Shown here one piece after another: positions 46,301-54,962 of a stretch of 64,000 nt of DNA. The notes below the pieces were generated by a model that did no database searches, was not told the origin of the DNA, and saw only the letters and a program-made list of their open reading frames with translations. The stretch spans positions 23,090,333 to 23,154,332 of the forward strand of contig JAYGXS010000007.1 in assembly GCA_036362985.1 (NCBI GenBank), written 5' to 3'. This stretch comes from Ligula intestinalis. Lineage: Eukaryota; Platyhelminthes; Cestoda; Diphyllobothriidea; Diphyllobothriidae. Each line of letters starts with the position of its first letter. Within the stretch, counting starts at the first letter, position 1. The position numbers were made by a program, and so were the translations under genes.

Positions 46301-47217
46301 TTAAAATTTCGGTCTAAGCCTATAGACCTTAAATATGCTGATATATACCGCGAACAGAAATTAATATTCTCAGGAGAATAAGATCTTTATTAGCCTGACT
46401 TTATTTTTGACGACACATTTGAGGGAGAATCCGAAACATCAGCCTCCTGTTTCGTGACTAGGATAATGAGTTTGGCCAAGGAAGTGGGCGAGACACTGTA
46501 CCGTCAGAGTCAGACGAGTCGCGTGTAGGATAAAACAAGTCAACGTAATCATTAACTACTGTTCATGGTAATCAAAAGGCATAAGCTTGATCGTCGGATT
46601 TTAAGAAGAAAAGGTTTGGGCTCAATTATAGGAGAGCATAAGGAAGCCCGAGGCTTCCATGCGGACTGAAAATGACGACGAACAACAGCAAAATGAAAGT
46701 TTGGTACGACCTTTTCTATTCCTGAAGGTCCACTAAAGTTGCCTTTCGGTAACTACCGAAAGTTCGGGTGAACGGTCCATGGACAAAACATGTAAAGCCG
46801 AGGATACCAACCTGCAAATATTCCACATCTCGGTAGCGAGTAGATTTGACAGAATTCGCCTCAGTTGAGGGTCGATAGGAGGAAATATAAAGCTCCGAGT
46901 CAAACATGTCCTGAATCATACCATGTACACAGACCAAGTGACCGTCTGGAATGTACGGCAGAGTGTCATCTGTGACCAGTGGGATCTAAAGGGTTATAAA
47001 AACCAACTAAAGCAGAAGTAATACTTACGATTGAGCCCTTTGATTCACTTATCTTCGCTTTTATGAAGTTTTCATAAGCATCAAGGGGAAGTGAAGGGCT
47101 GGCGGAAGGATCTGGGCATCGTTTATATGAAGAAAAAAGCAATCGCAGCTTACGAAATTGCCTGTCGTATGTGTCCCGCGGGGCTGTGAGCCATGAAAGA
47201 TCCTCCATGCCAGACAT
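28333..47217 (-). CDS. MCMBP: MCM complex-binding protein (MCMBP), 11 coding exons
   Basis: MCMBP binds MCM3-7 hexamer subunits in place of MCM2 and helps assemble or unload the replicative helicase in the nucleus. Exons, in order on the minus strand: 47217-47029, 46985-46812, 44763-44674, 42760-42587, 42537-42291, 41444-41309, 35670-35427, 33345-33163, 30957-30808, 28992-28904, 28444-28333. Phases agree at every junction and give 595 codons plus stop (human about 642). Family blocks: HGMIQDMFDSELY (residues 84-96), QSFYVSHIPGESSW, VYGILEHA, LPRVHAILVEK, DDLAAEYLLLHLLST, DSGLLQVPPGSE, VVDETDMTSGQL, KLTYDFQFYSQDW. Nine introns are GT-AG; intron 3 is AT-AC. Introns range from 43 bp to 5.6 kb and hold retroelement debris. 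An acceptor lies 12 bases before the chosen Met and the frame stays open to it, so an upstream coding exon is possible. Confidence 0.93.
28660..28745 (-). repeat. tRNA-like SINE head fragment
   Basis: The minus strand has a B-box-like cccgggttcgaggtccg and a tRNA-like 5' half (gtgccctgtggcgtacaggt). It sits in MCMBP intron 10. The head resembles, but is diverged from, the main SINE family. Confidence 0.4.
29175..29440 (-). repeat. tRNA-headed SINE copy in MCMBP intron 9
   Basis: It is complete in outline: on the minus strand, the 5' part with 'gacctaaactggcaagagaa', the head (gtggctgaatggttagagcg; B-box-like cgcggattcaagcc) and the tail (reverse complement of 'ggcagactggaatgaccatt'), ending at the 'cattgccgacaaagac' complement. 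Confidence 0.7.
29690..29965 (-). repeat. tRNA-headed SINE copy in MCMBP intron 9
   Basis: A second copy in the same orientation as 29175-29440, with the same head (ccaaagtctaacc-type 5' half; cccgggctcgaacc-like B box) and tail. It has a longer 5' region containing 'ctaacggggctcactcgtcc'. Confidence 0.7.
30015..30085 (+). repeat. SINE tail fragment
   Basis: 'ggctggctgatggtggctaa' followed by 'ccagaaattttcactctaat' and 'tatctttgccatcagcg' is the SINE tail in plus orientation, opposed to the two copies beside it. Confidence 0.55.
31075..32700 (+). mobile_element. Decayed Penelope-like element in MCMBP intron 8
   Basis: Two blocks in the same orientation fit one element. At 31080-31320 shifting frames give RLIQTAELLLQSEYDE and then KFCLKTYFICDETIY and VTPMGS, the fingers-palm region of this reverse transcriptase. 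At 32160-32600 frames give LGLRGVGAVHRVEVHIRQQA, MKSKDPLP, YWIWCTCNQSNYVRETATG and RGVTIAGA, matching the GIY-YIG region of the 52.3-53.3 kb copy. The segment between is too decayed to follow. It is antisense to MCMBP. Confidence 0.65.
33840..34240 (+). repeat. tRNA-headed SINE copy in MCMBP intron 7
   Basis: The 5' part (cgcgagttccgtaaccgat), the head (cgtggcgccgtgtctaaagc) and the tail (gccagaaatggctattctag...cttccttgtcattagcag) are in plus orientation. A second 5' part (gtgagtttcgtaaccaatca) follows at 34150, suggesting two nested or tandem copies. Confidence 0.6.
34768..34868 (+). mobile_element. Short RTE-like fragment
   Basis: 'ggcgaggccgctgcccag' and 'tgctgctcgccggtttctcc' through 'atccgacgtgacgtctcc' match the plus-sense RTE sequence seen in reverse at about 36895-37025. 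About 40 bp between the blocks is missing. Confidence 0.65.
36180..36385 (+). repeat. LTR-like repeat, 5' part
   Basis: It contains 'gtgtgtccaaatagtcacag' and 'gcccaagagccacttgaac' in the order seen at 45.2-45.3 kb. It is interrupted at about 36385 by the 3' end of an RTE copy. Confidence 0.4.
36390..38165 (-). mobile_element. RTE-like non-LTR retrotransposon, reverse-transcriptase part
   Basis: Read on the minus strand over frameshifts: ADNSAKVDRWRDHFEHLFNFD (linker), GDKTRCQNYCGISLIDVAAK, a FRAGxGCADQIFTLRRILE block, LVHNNL, and an intact YADDIALLAS (catalytic box 37234-37223). A 254-codon frame (37208-36444) follows, with SIKCGKTKLFSS, FKYLGARLLPSGQSKDDI, RSVLLYGCECWAV, LEVFDHRCLRTIL and RERRLRWFGHVLRRPP. 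These blocks and their order are RTE-type. The endonuclease is missing and the central RT has stops. It lies in MCMBP intron 6, same strand as the gene. Confidence 0.88.
38150..38860 (+). mobile_element. Jockey-like retrotransposon, C-terminal fragment
   Basis: Plus-strand frames at 38153-38419, 38319-38693 and 38585-38854 together give LAKPQLTYAATIWSP, LQSAQNAALRSIKGCYKM, HLHVETSVLPA, LAQLRSGYSTR, and HDRQHLFAC followed by VDLWPKPAEV. That is the post-palm region and C-terminal Cys/His block of jockey-type elements, split by two frameshifts. Its 5' end abuts the RTE element head to head. Confidence 0.78.
38870..39000 (+). repeat. LTR-like repeat fragment
   Basis: 'atgcaacacaccaatggcac' and 'cagtcacgtaaaagcagct' match the middle of the LTR-like family. 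The ends are missing. Confidence 0.4.
39735..39935 (+). CDS. Possible small secreted Cys-rich peptide
   Basis: A 66-codon frame starts MKLTIVLALTVLATVCIVEG, a textbook signal peptide, and continues with a CPPCGCTC cluster and a basic, His-rich tail. It lies in MCMBP intron 6 on the opposite strand. A donor-like gtaatc follows the signal-peptide codons at about 39792, so the real gene may splice there and the cysteine part may be intron. I could not place a convincing second exon. No family is recognised. Confidence is low because a single short frame could arise by chance. Confidence 0.4.
   Translation: MKLTIVLALTVLATVCIVEGNQATFGASCPPCGCTCLQQAPDLRLWRKSHRHQHTGPPTMSENYDK
39936..41308. other. 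Part of MCMBP intron 6, nothing identified
   Basis: No repeat or exon is recognised here. Open frames are short. Confidence 0.4.
42995..43460 (-). mobile_element. RTE-like 3' fragment inside the U12-type intron
   Basis: 'gtacttgatacggttgtgatc', 'tccatgtcttgacgaacggt' and 'gccaagtcttgggttgccct' match, in order and orientation, the 3' ends of the RTE copies at 36.4 and 56.4 kb. It extends to the 'atataggaggactgaccgga' block near 43430. Coding is destroyed. Confidence 0.75.
43735..44250 (+). mobile_element. RTE-like 3' fragment, opposite orientation
   Basis: The plus-strand sequence 'tggtttggacacgttcttcg', 'ttcgatccagcaccgttacc' and 'ggtgccgtccatgacattac' is the RTE 3' region in sense orientation. 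It has two G runs (about 44027-44041 and 44129-44139) and ends at 'gccgtatcaagtacaa'. With 42995-43460 it makes a tail-out inverted pair. Confidence 0.75.
44395..44455 (+). repeat. SINE tail fragment
   Basis: 'cccagaaatggtcattccag' and 'tgtcccttatccacc' match the SINE tail. Confidence 0.4.
45110..45730 (+). mobile_element. Ty3/Gypsy-like LTR with primer-binding site and gag start
   Basis: The LTR-like repeat runs to about 45648, with an AATAAA-type signal at 45531-45537 and a T-rich U5-like stretch. Immediately after 'aattatgacaat' comes TGGCGACGCAGAAC, resembling a Ty3/Gypsy primer-binding site. An open frame follows (ATQNLLSITTEQLLIIVQ) that looks like a gag N-terminus. The rest of the element is absent; homology ends at about 45730. 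It lies in MCMBP intron 2, antisense to the gene. An (AC)n tract sits at 45256-45270. Confidence 0.5.
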
Positions 47218-47689
47218 ACGATGAAAGTCCTGTAAAAGTGCATGATAGTTTTAAAAACTAGTTATTTTAAAGTAGTAAAGTCACTCCGATATCGGAGGAC
47301 GGTCAGTAGCATTCATGCTCTTCGAGTTGGAATGCACGAAATTAGCGGTTGAGGTGTCGAAATTAATCAACATTAACGAAAGAAGCGTCGAGATACTTCA
47401 GTTAACTGGGTAGAACTGAGGAACAAATACTGAATACAACTGGATGCTGCAATCGGCGGGCTCAATTTAATGAACTTATATGAGCTACTTATGAACAAGA
47501 TTGATTACAACTCCATACTTTCCTAGATTAAATTATATTCAGTCGGGTACACGGACAGTTAGACTTTGACGCACTAACCCTCAGATGGTGGTGGTAGCAA
47601 ACAATCAGTTGGCCACTCTTCCGAGACACGCACAACACATCACCTAGGCTGTATCCAGATGACTGTCAGACACTATCAATAGTGGAATG

Positions 47690-47905
47690 GATCCGACAAA
47701 GCAAAGGGAAACCAGAATGACCATTTCGGACTCGTTAGCTATTATCAGCCAGTCATACCAAATCTCAAGGGCTGGAAGCCCCGAGATTCGAACCCGGGAC
47801 ATTCAGCCACTGAGTCTACCACTCTATCATTGCATCATGGGCTCGGCGCTTTGCCGGTTGACAAATACTAGCCTGCTTCGGGAGCTTACTCAGCCAACAA
47901 TCAGA
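47690..47905 (-). repeat. tRNA-headed SINE copy
   Basis: The minus strand has a 5' part with the complement of 'ctttgccggttgacaaatac', a head (cccatgatgcaatgatagag; B-box-like cccgggttcgaatctcg) and the tail (complement of 'gaaaccagaatgaccatttc'). It lies just upstream of MCMBP. Confidence 0.65.
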
Positions 47906-49930
47906 ACTGTCTGCTTAACTGATTGTATGAGGAATACTCAAAAATTTTACGCGAAAGGCTATCTTATTAAGCCAAAAATAACTTTAAATGCAGGCAATTA
48001 GGGAAATGATGGGGCCGAAGTTCGTTGCATGCATTATATTTAAAGCAACGCTTGGTGAGCTGCAAATCGCATTCAGCAACCATGGAAAAAGTAACAACTG
48101 CAAGCTATAACAGCCTAAAAACGCGTAAATAGGGATGTTCTAGGGAGCTCTAGCAGTCTGGTTGGCAGGATCAAGATGCGAATAAAACAACTCTTTTCTG
48201 AAAGACGTTTACGGTGAAATGGTGGTACATTTAAGCATAGAAAAGTTCACAAAGATGGAAGAGTTATATTAGTAGGCAACAGACAACTGGACATCGAATT
48301 AAGTTGGAAGGGACTCTGGCTATTTCCATCACGCAAATCGAAGAAAAATGGTCACATTAAAAAATACTAATAAACAAAGACACTTAATAAGCCTTAAACA
48401 AGGGACAATGCTGCTAGTTCGGTGGCTCTGATTATACTAAAATGAGTCCACAGGTAGCGCACAGGCCACTACAAACCCAGACCTTGAGGAGTGATGGGAA
48501 ATAATTTGACGGCGAAGTTAAAGCCGAAGACAGTTCCATTTTCATAAACAAGATCACTGAACTTCTATGGTTATTAACTGATAGTCAACAAAATAAGACG
48601 CATATAACTGCATGTTGAAATGGACATTGAGAGGGAGGGGATGGGGCCTCGGGAAGACAATACCAGAAGACGACGTTCTAGCGTTTAACTTTTAGAAGTT
48701 AGCTATTATAAGAGAGAAGAACTGCAACAAGTAAAAGGTAGTGAAAACGGTCGTTACGAGACGTTGTAAAGATACCACAACAAAAATAAATTACACTTGA
48801 CGGACAAGCTAAAATAACGGTGAAGGAAATTCCGAATCTCCAAATCTGGTTGCTAAGGGCATTTGTCGAGAATCAGTAAATGAAATGTACTGATTTACCC
48901 AAAAAGAATACGTGTAGGGCTAATGTACCAAGCCAACTAACATAACTATGCATCTAAAATGAGAAAAATCGCAAACTGAAAAGTCATTTATACCAAACAG
49001 TAAGACCAAACGATTATTCACCGAGACACATGCGAAAACCAAGGTGCTTGAGCAGCGTCGGTGAGAAAGATATCGACGGAAAGTGTTTTAATAAGACCTT
49101 CCATGCTGAGATCAATAGCTAACTAAAGACGAATTGGTAACGGAAATTAAAAGGCACGTATTGCATTTTAGAAAGATGGTGAGGAACCTATTAAGGAGAA
49201 TTTGAAGCGGGCGTGCCCAAAGACTAAAATATTTTTAAAAAATTGTGGCTGGTTTTTATAACGTGAGCGACAAATGGTGCATAAAGTGGTCCACACGCTA
49301 TACGATGGTTCTGAGTAGTCGCCTCAGAAAACGTTCTTCTAGTGCGGGTCATCTACTTTAGTCTTGCGACCACTTATCATGTCTTCGGCAGCTCAAGCTG
49401 ACGGTAGAGGGGCAGCATTCAATAAACAGACTTCTACAACAACGGTCAATAAATCACTAATCCTGTTCTCACTCCTTTTCATCTACCTTCCGTCAATGTG
49501 CTTTCTCACCGAGATTGCCACGCTCTTCCATCACGGCCACTGGATATTGAAAAGTTAAGGTTGAACACACCGACTGCCCAATAAGAGCTTTTATACTTGC
49601 TCAGAGACTGTTCTAAATTGAGACCGTGCCCTTTCATCAGTGCAACGCCGCAGCTAAATTTCGGAGACTGATACCAAAGAAAATGCCTGATTGATCCCGA
49701 CGGAGTAACTGTTCTCAGAGAGGCCTTCAAACAACAAAACACTAAGTTCTTTGCAGGAGAAACAACATTACATGACTTCGGCTGAACCTTATAAAGCGCC
49801 AGTTAATTCGTTGCCAGGCTGATTATTGAGGTCACGAGGTTGGTGCAATCGATTTACGAGGACAGAGAAAATAAGCACCACCAATCTTGGCCCACACCTC
49901 AGACGCGGACAGCTGAGACTTTCTATGGTT
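47906..49930. other. No gene recognised
   Basis: AT-rich intergenic DNA. No motif, repeat or exon that I can support. Confidence 0.4.
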
Positions 49931-49934
49931 ATAT

Positions 49935-50180
49935 TCGTATTACCGTCGTGTCCTCTACCACCTTGCTGGTATAGGCCGAGCAGAGCATCGGCTAACACAC
50001 AGTTTGAAAAATTAACTAGGAAAAGTATTGATAAAAAAGAGTTCGATGAATTGAAGGTTCAAATAACATCGGATCCTGTTCTTATGCTCCCTAGTACGAA
50101 CGTTGATAATCCAACTCCCGTCTTGTATATGAATACTGGTAAATTAGAAATTGATGAATCACTTTCACAGACGGATTAAA
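49935..50180 (+). mobile_element. Ty3/Gypsy-like RT-RNase H fragment
   Basis: 'YYRRVLYHLAGIGRAEHRLT' in one frame, then FEKLTRKSIDKKEFDELK and ITSDPVLMLPST in the next, resemble the thumb-to-RNase H junction of Ty3/Gypsy pol (YYRRFIxxFAxIAxPLHxLT ... FxxLKxxLTSxPVL). One frameshift separates them. No other part of the element is visible nearby. Confidence 0.55.
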
Positions 50181-51837
50181 CAAGTCACCAAAGGCCTGCG
50201 TTTCGCTGGAAAAAAACTTGTCCAAAACTCAAAGAAACCACCATACGTATCGTAAAGAGTCCTTAGCTGTCACTCAATCCATCAAAAACTTCTGCCCATT
50301 CTTATTGTCCGCTCCGATAATTAAGCTTTTCAGTAGTTTTAGAGAGCCAAAGATAGCTGTGTAAGGAACAAGCGTTCATTCCCTAGCATATGTGAACATT
50401 AATTCGTTATCAGACCGTCCATCTACAGTTTACGGCCAGTGCGCACGTTATCACTAGGTTATCGCCAAGGGTGCCGACCCAGATATCACGATGAACAGAC
50501 ACACATCCCTGATAACATTTCCCTACCAAAAATATAGCGCAAATACCGACGCCGAATGTTTTGGCTGCGGATACCCCTTCAAAGGCTTCATTATTGCCTT
50601 GAATGTGCGCCACCATGCATTGGACAATGTTTCGGCAGAAATGATCATAAAAGGGAACTTGGAATGGCCATGTTGATCTTGAATACAATTTCGGGCGCAG
50701 CCACACAAACATCGACACAGCTCATTAACTCGATTGGGGGCTGCCGACTATAGTCATATATGACAGCTGTCCATAGCTCTTGCACAAGCTGAGGACTGTT
50801 TGCGCTATATGACACGCTTTGGGGAATTTAAATCCCTCGGAATGGGCCTATTTTTGCGGCAAACAAAGACAGCAATTTTCTGTAGACAACGACATTTTAT
50901 CGCTTAAAGATTAAAAGCAAAGCGGAAAATCTGTAGCGTGGCGCATTAAAACAAACAGGTTCAAGTCACTATTTTGAAATCGAGATTTGATCCTGAAATT
51001 CCCGGGTAACAAATTAGCGTATTACAACAGAGCGGCTGAGGAAAGACGAAACACTTTTTCATTCAGGGCTTCGTATTATCTACCCATCTCTTTAAATAAA
51101 AATGAATAATTATAACTTATCGCGCTCATCGTATCCCAAAGAAGAGGAAGAAGAAAAGGGGGCGGGTTCGTATACCAAAGTATATTTGAACTGACGCTTT
51201 GGAACCATTCTTGCTTCCAATGTAATTAAACGGACGTTGGAAATGAGACTATTAAAATGACTTTGGAATATGAGCGGTAAAAATAAGCCCAGAAATTAGA
51301 AGTTATCGATGGGGTTGTTTAGTTAACAGGTCAGACAGTTTGGAAAGCCAATAAAAAATTATATGAATGAATATAATATAACAAATATTGCAACTGAATC
51401 GTAGGAGAATAACCTTACGAATATTTATTCTGAGAAAAAAAAATGAGTTTTTCAGATCAAAACAATAAAGAACGGATAAAGTGTAGCAACAGACGATGAA
51501 ATATCTCAGACGCATTACACAGGTGAAATTATTCAGTCGAGAATGAACACATGTGGAAAAAATGGATGGCATCGTGTGCCCAAGATATGTTGGTAGATAA
51601 AAAAATCGAGCAACTATACTGAAAGACAGTAGAGGTGTGCGCACGCTGAATACCACACGCTAAATTGACCAATTGAACTTCCTTTCAAAGCACTGTGTGC
51701 AAGCCTCTTTAGTGTCCAAAAGTCGGCAGGATGATGACCGATATGTATAGCCTGTTTATGCTTAATAGGAAGTAGATGAACTTAAATTCAGTTGTGTTCC
51801 ACAGTCCGCTTCACTATTGTTTTATAAACTGCGATCC
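50181..51837. other. No gene recognised
   Basis: AT-rich intergenic sequence up to the assembly gap. Nothing is supported. Confidence 0.4.
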
Positions 51838-51937
51838 NNNNNNNNNNNNNNNNNNNNNNNNNNNNNNNNNNNNNNNNNNNNNNNNNNNNNNNNNNNNNNN
51901 NNNNNNNNNNNNNNNNNNNNNNNNNNNNNNNNNNNNN
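51838..51937. other. Assembly gap, 100 N
   Basis: Exactly 100 unknown bases, a size commonly used for gaps of unknown length. Distances across it should not be trusted. Confidence 0.99.
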
Positions 51938-52312
51938 GAAACCTGCCAAATAACGTACTTGTTTTCAAGAAAAATCCGTCCTGCCTTTCAGTTTATACGA
52001 AACAAGTAGTTGTTTACATCCCACATGCTATTTCTTAACTAAATTGTCAGTGCTCGGCAGCCCCAGCAAATTTTGAATCGATATCAAACTGTTTGGTGTA
52101 AGCGGCTCCAGCTCGTTATTATTTGAAGCTGGTGGACTCACTGGTCTGTTATGTAGTGGTGTTATTTGAGCCTCTTCAACCTGGACTTGCATCGACATTC
52201 GTTACGCCTTGGCTCTTCATTTCAAGGACAAGCCCGGCTTTTATCCATACTCGAGGGTATTCTTATTATCCGGAGCTGGAATTAGTACGGTCTTGGTTCC
52301 CCAGCGTTGATG

Positions 52313-53290
52313 TTAGACGACGCGTTTGTCTGTTCGTTTCTCAAGTGGCGATTTGTTTTTGCCCCAAACTGAGCCGCAGCGCTGAATATGGATTGGGCAG
52401 TTCGTTGCACTTGTTAACAGACTGGGGGTGCATGAACCGCTTGGCTCGTGACTCACACGATTGTCACCTCTCGCGAGAATTTTGGCCTCATTAACTTTCA
52501 ATGTGTGGCCGGGTTTCGTCGAATAGACTGTAACTTGAGAACTGGCGTAATTTCTCCGTACTGCTGTCGCGCGTTCGGCAATTCGCGTCTTGATGAACGT
52601 TCCAGTTTGTCCGACGTAGTTGCCTTGTCCACAACTGCACCAGATCCTATATACGACTCCAGGTGTTTCTTGGAGTGGCAGTGGGTCTGCTGGTTTCAGC
52701 ATCTGACGCCTTATGGTTGTGTCCGGCTTGTGTGCAACTGCAAGTCCAAGGGGCGCGAGAAAACGGCCTATGGCTTCTGAGACTTTTTCGACGTACGGAG
52801 TCGCTCACCAAAATTGGGGGTTGCTTTGATTTTATAGCCCATCTCTTTTGCGCATGCACCGATTGACGAAGTTGCGCGGGTAGCCATTTTCTCTAAATAG
52901 TCATCAAAGATATTGTATGTCGTCAACAATGCCATTTGGCTCACTGTAGCGCGGCTCTATACGCCAATAAGGCGTTTATATGCAACTCTGTTTGTGGCAA
53001 ATTGAGTAGTTACTTACTTGGGTGGTTGCTTCTGATGTTCAGTACCTTCATCCTGCTTGTCGCTTTCCTAAACATTTGAGTCTTTCGGCCATCACAGTCT
53101 TTGTGGCAGACGAGGACATCAAGGAAGATCAGATGATTATTTCTTCTTCTTCTTCCTCTATCGTAAATTGGATGTCCGGGAAGATGCTGTTCAGACGTGC
53201 TTTGGACGTGAGCACCTGATCCGGTTTGATGACGACAAAGGTCTTATCCATATTCTGCGCCCAGCATTTCAGTATGTGGTGTTCAAAAAA
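52313..53290 (-). mobile_element. Decayed Penelope-like element, RT palm to GIY-YIG
   Basis: The minus strand reads KCWAQNMDKTFVVIKPDQV (a degraded RYVDDTFVVI palm box, about 53260-53200), then NSIFPDIQFT, FLDVLVCHKD and a decayed linker. It then has a 129-codon frame (52702-52313) with MLKPADPLPLQETPGVVYRI and CSCGQGNYVGQTGTFIKTRI (the GIY-YIG core), STKPGHTLKV and LARGDNRVSHE. This is a different subfamily from the 16-18 kb and 62-63 kb copies and matches the intron 8 copy at 31-32.7 kb. A (CTT)n tract at about 53140-53158 interrupts it. Confidence 0.85.
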
Positions 53291-53989
53291 ACCAACGACT
53301 CTGACCGTTGTAGGACCGCCCCGGCTATGAGTCCCTAAATCGGTGAACCTGTTAGTGTTCCCTTCACCTGCTCTTAGATTGTTCGGCCAAGCCTGAAAGA
53401 CGTTCTGAGACAGAACTTCAGAAGCTGTAGGATTTGGCCATGTCAGAGGCGATACTCCACCCCATGATATTTGCTTCGAAGGAGTAGTTCGACGATCTCG
53501 ACATGTGCATGAATTACCCGTTTCTACTAACGTCTCCGATGGAGGATGCGCGATGGCGAATAAAAGTCGTGTCCCAGCAATCACATCTTTTTTTCTCAAT
53601 TACTTCCTGGGATACGCATGTTTGCTTGCATTGCCAATTAAATCTGCTGCACCCGAGAGTGAGTTATGAATAAGGAGGCTAAGACCAAGGACAGTGGGTC
53701 ATTTTGGTGGGAATTTGCATCATATCACTACCATTATCATGATTGCCTCACAGACGCCTTACGGGCAAACATAAAATACTGGGACAACTAGCACCCCCAC
53801 CCCAAGTTCGCTTCCGACTCCCGAATGTACTTCAAGGTCACGCAAGTGGCCTTGACGCTCCAACCACTCTTCATTGTCTGCAATTTGGAATGTGAATGGG
53901 TTAAATAATTTGGGATTTGTAGGGTCTTGGTGAACTCGGAATGCACCTCACCGAAGAACACTTCAACCTGCTTCACAATCCTATTTAAA

Positions 53990-54140
53990 CCACTACCACC
54001 ACTGTCGCCCTATCTTTCAGGCATGGCTGGAGGCAGTCAACACTAGCCTTGACTTCGCTAGTGGCTGCCGCCATTTGAGACAGCAACTGGGAGTTCTGGA
54101 CACAATAAATACCACTCAGAGGTGTCTCCAGCCTTATACC
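53990..54140 (+). repeat. LTR-like repeat, 3' part
   Basis: 'tttgagacagcaactgggag' followed by 'ttctggacacaataaatacc' matches the 3' half of the LTR-like family. Confidence 0.45.
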
Positions 54141-54234
54141 TATAACTTGAGATTCGGTTTGTTGTTTGTAGTGCTCTAAGACCAGTCACTACTAAGAACG
54201 CTACAGTTACACAGCGACCATGAAAATAAACTGC

Positions 54235-54320
54235 AAGGAGACCAATGAAAAGATGACTGGAGTGACTAATTCTAGTTTATTAGCCGTTATCAGACAACCA
54301 CTCACAAATTTGGAGTACTT
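54235..54320 (-). repeat. SINE tail fragment
   Basis: 'ctaattctagtttattagcc' followed by 'gttatcagacaaccactc' is the complement of the SINE tail. Confidence 0.45.
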
Positions 54321-54962
54321 GGGAGTCCTGCCTTCGTGGGCTCTAGACTGAGTCTAAAAGCACGAAGGGACGAGCACTTTTAGTGGCCCTGTAGGGCCTT
54401 CCATTTTCCGCGTGATTTCACGCTTGAGATCACCTTATTACAGTGCGCGGCCTGTCTTTTGGACAGCCACAAGCTTCGCACGAATGATTGCCTCGCGTGG
54501 CGACTGGTATTTGCGCACCTGTAGGTCGACCCTGACCCGTCTGGCCAATCAACTTCAAGACTGACGCTCACACACAGAGACCACTCTCTGTGATGATCGC
54601 CGCGCTCAACCATCGGGTGCAACCCCCCTCACGTAAGCGGATACACACTCGACCGACAGACAAGTTCTTCATACCTTCTCACCACTCATTCTATGTAGAA
54701 CAAACTATTCCTTCCACCAGGTGTCTCAGGTCTTTTGTAGTCCAGAAGATCGCACACGCAAGGGATGTATCTATTAATGCAACTCCCTGTCATAACGTGA
54801 TTCGAACAGACTTTCACGTCCAAAAACTCTGGAAAGACTATACTTAGAATTATTTTCGAAAAACTCATGCTGATGAAATCACGAAACATGTTGATTATCA
54901 AAATCCAGGCTGTTCCTGGCTAGAGGAAGGGGAAGCAAGGTAGCGTGTCCAGAAAGACGAAC

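Noticed and set aside
51776..52038. Two open frames across the gap
   Set aside because: They are open only because the N run has no stop codons.
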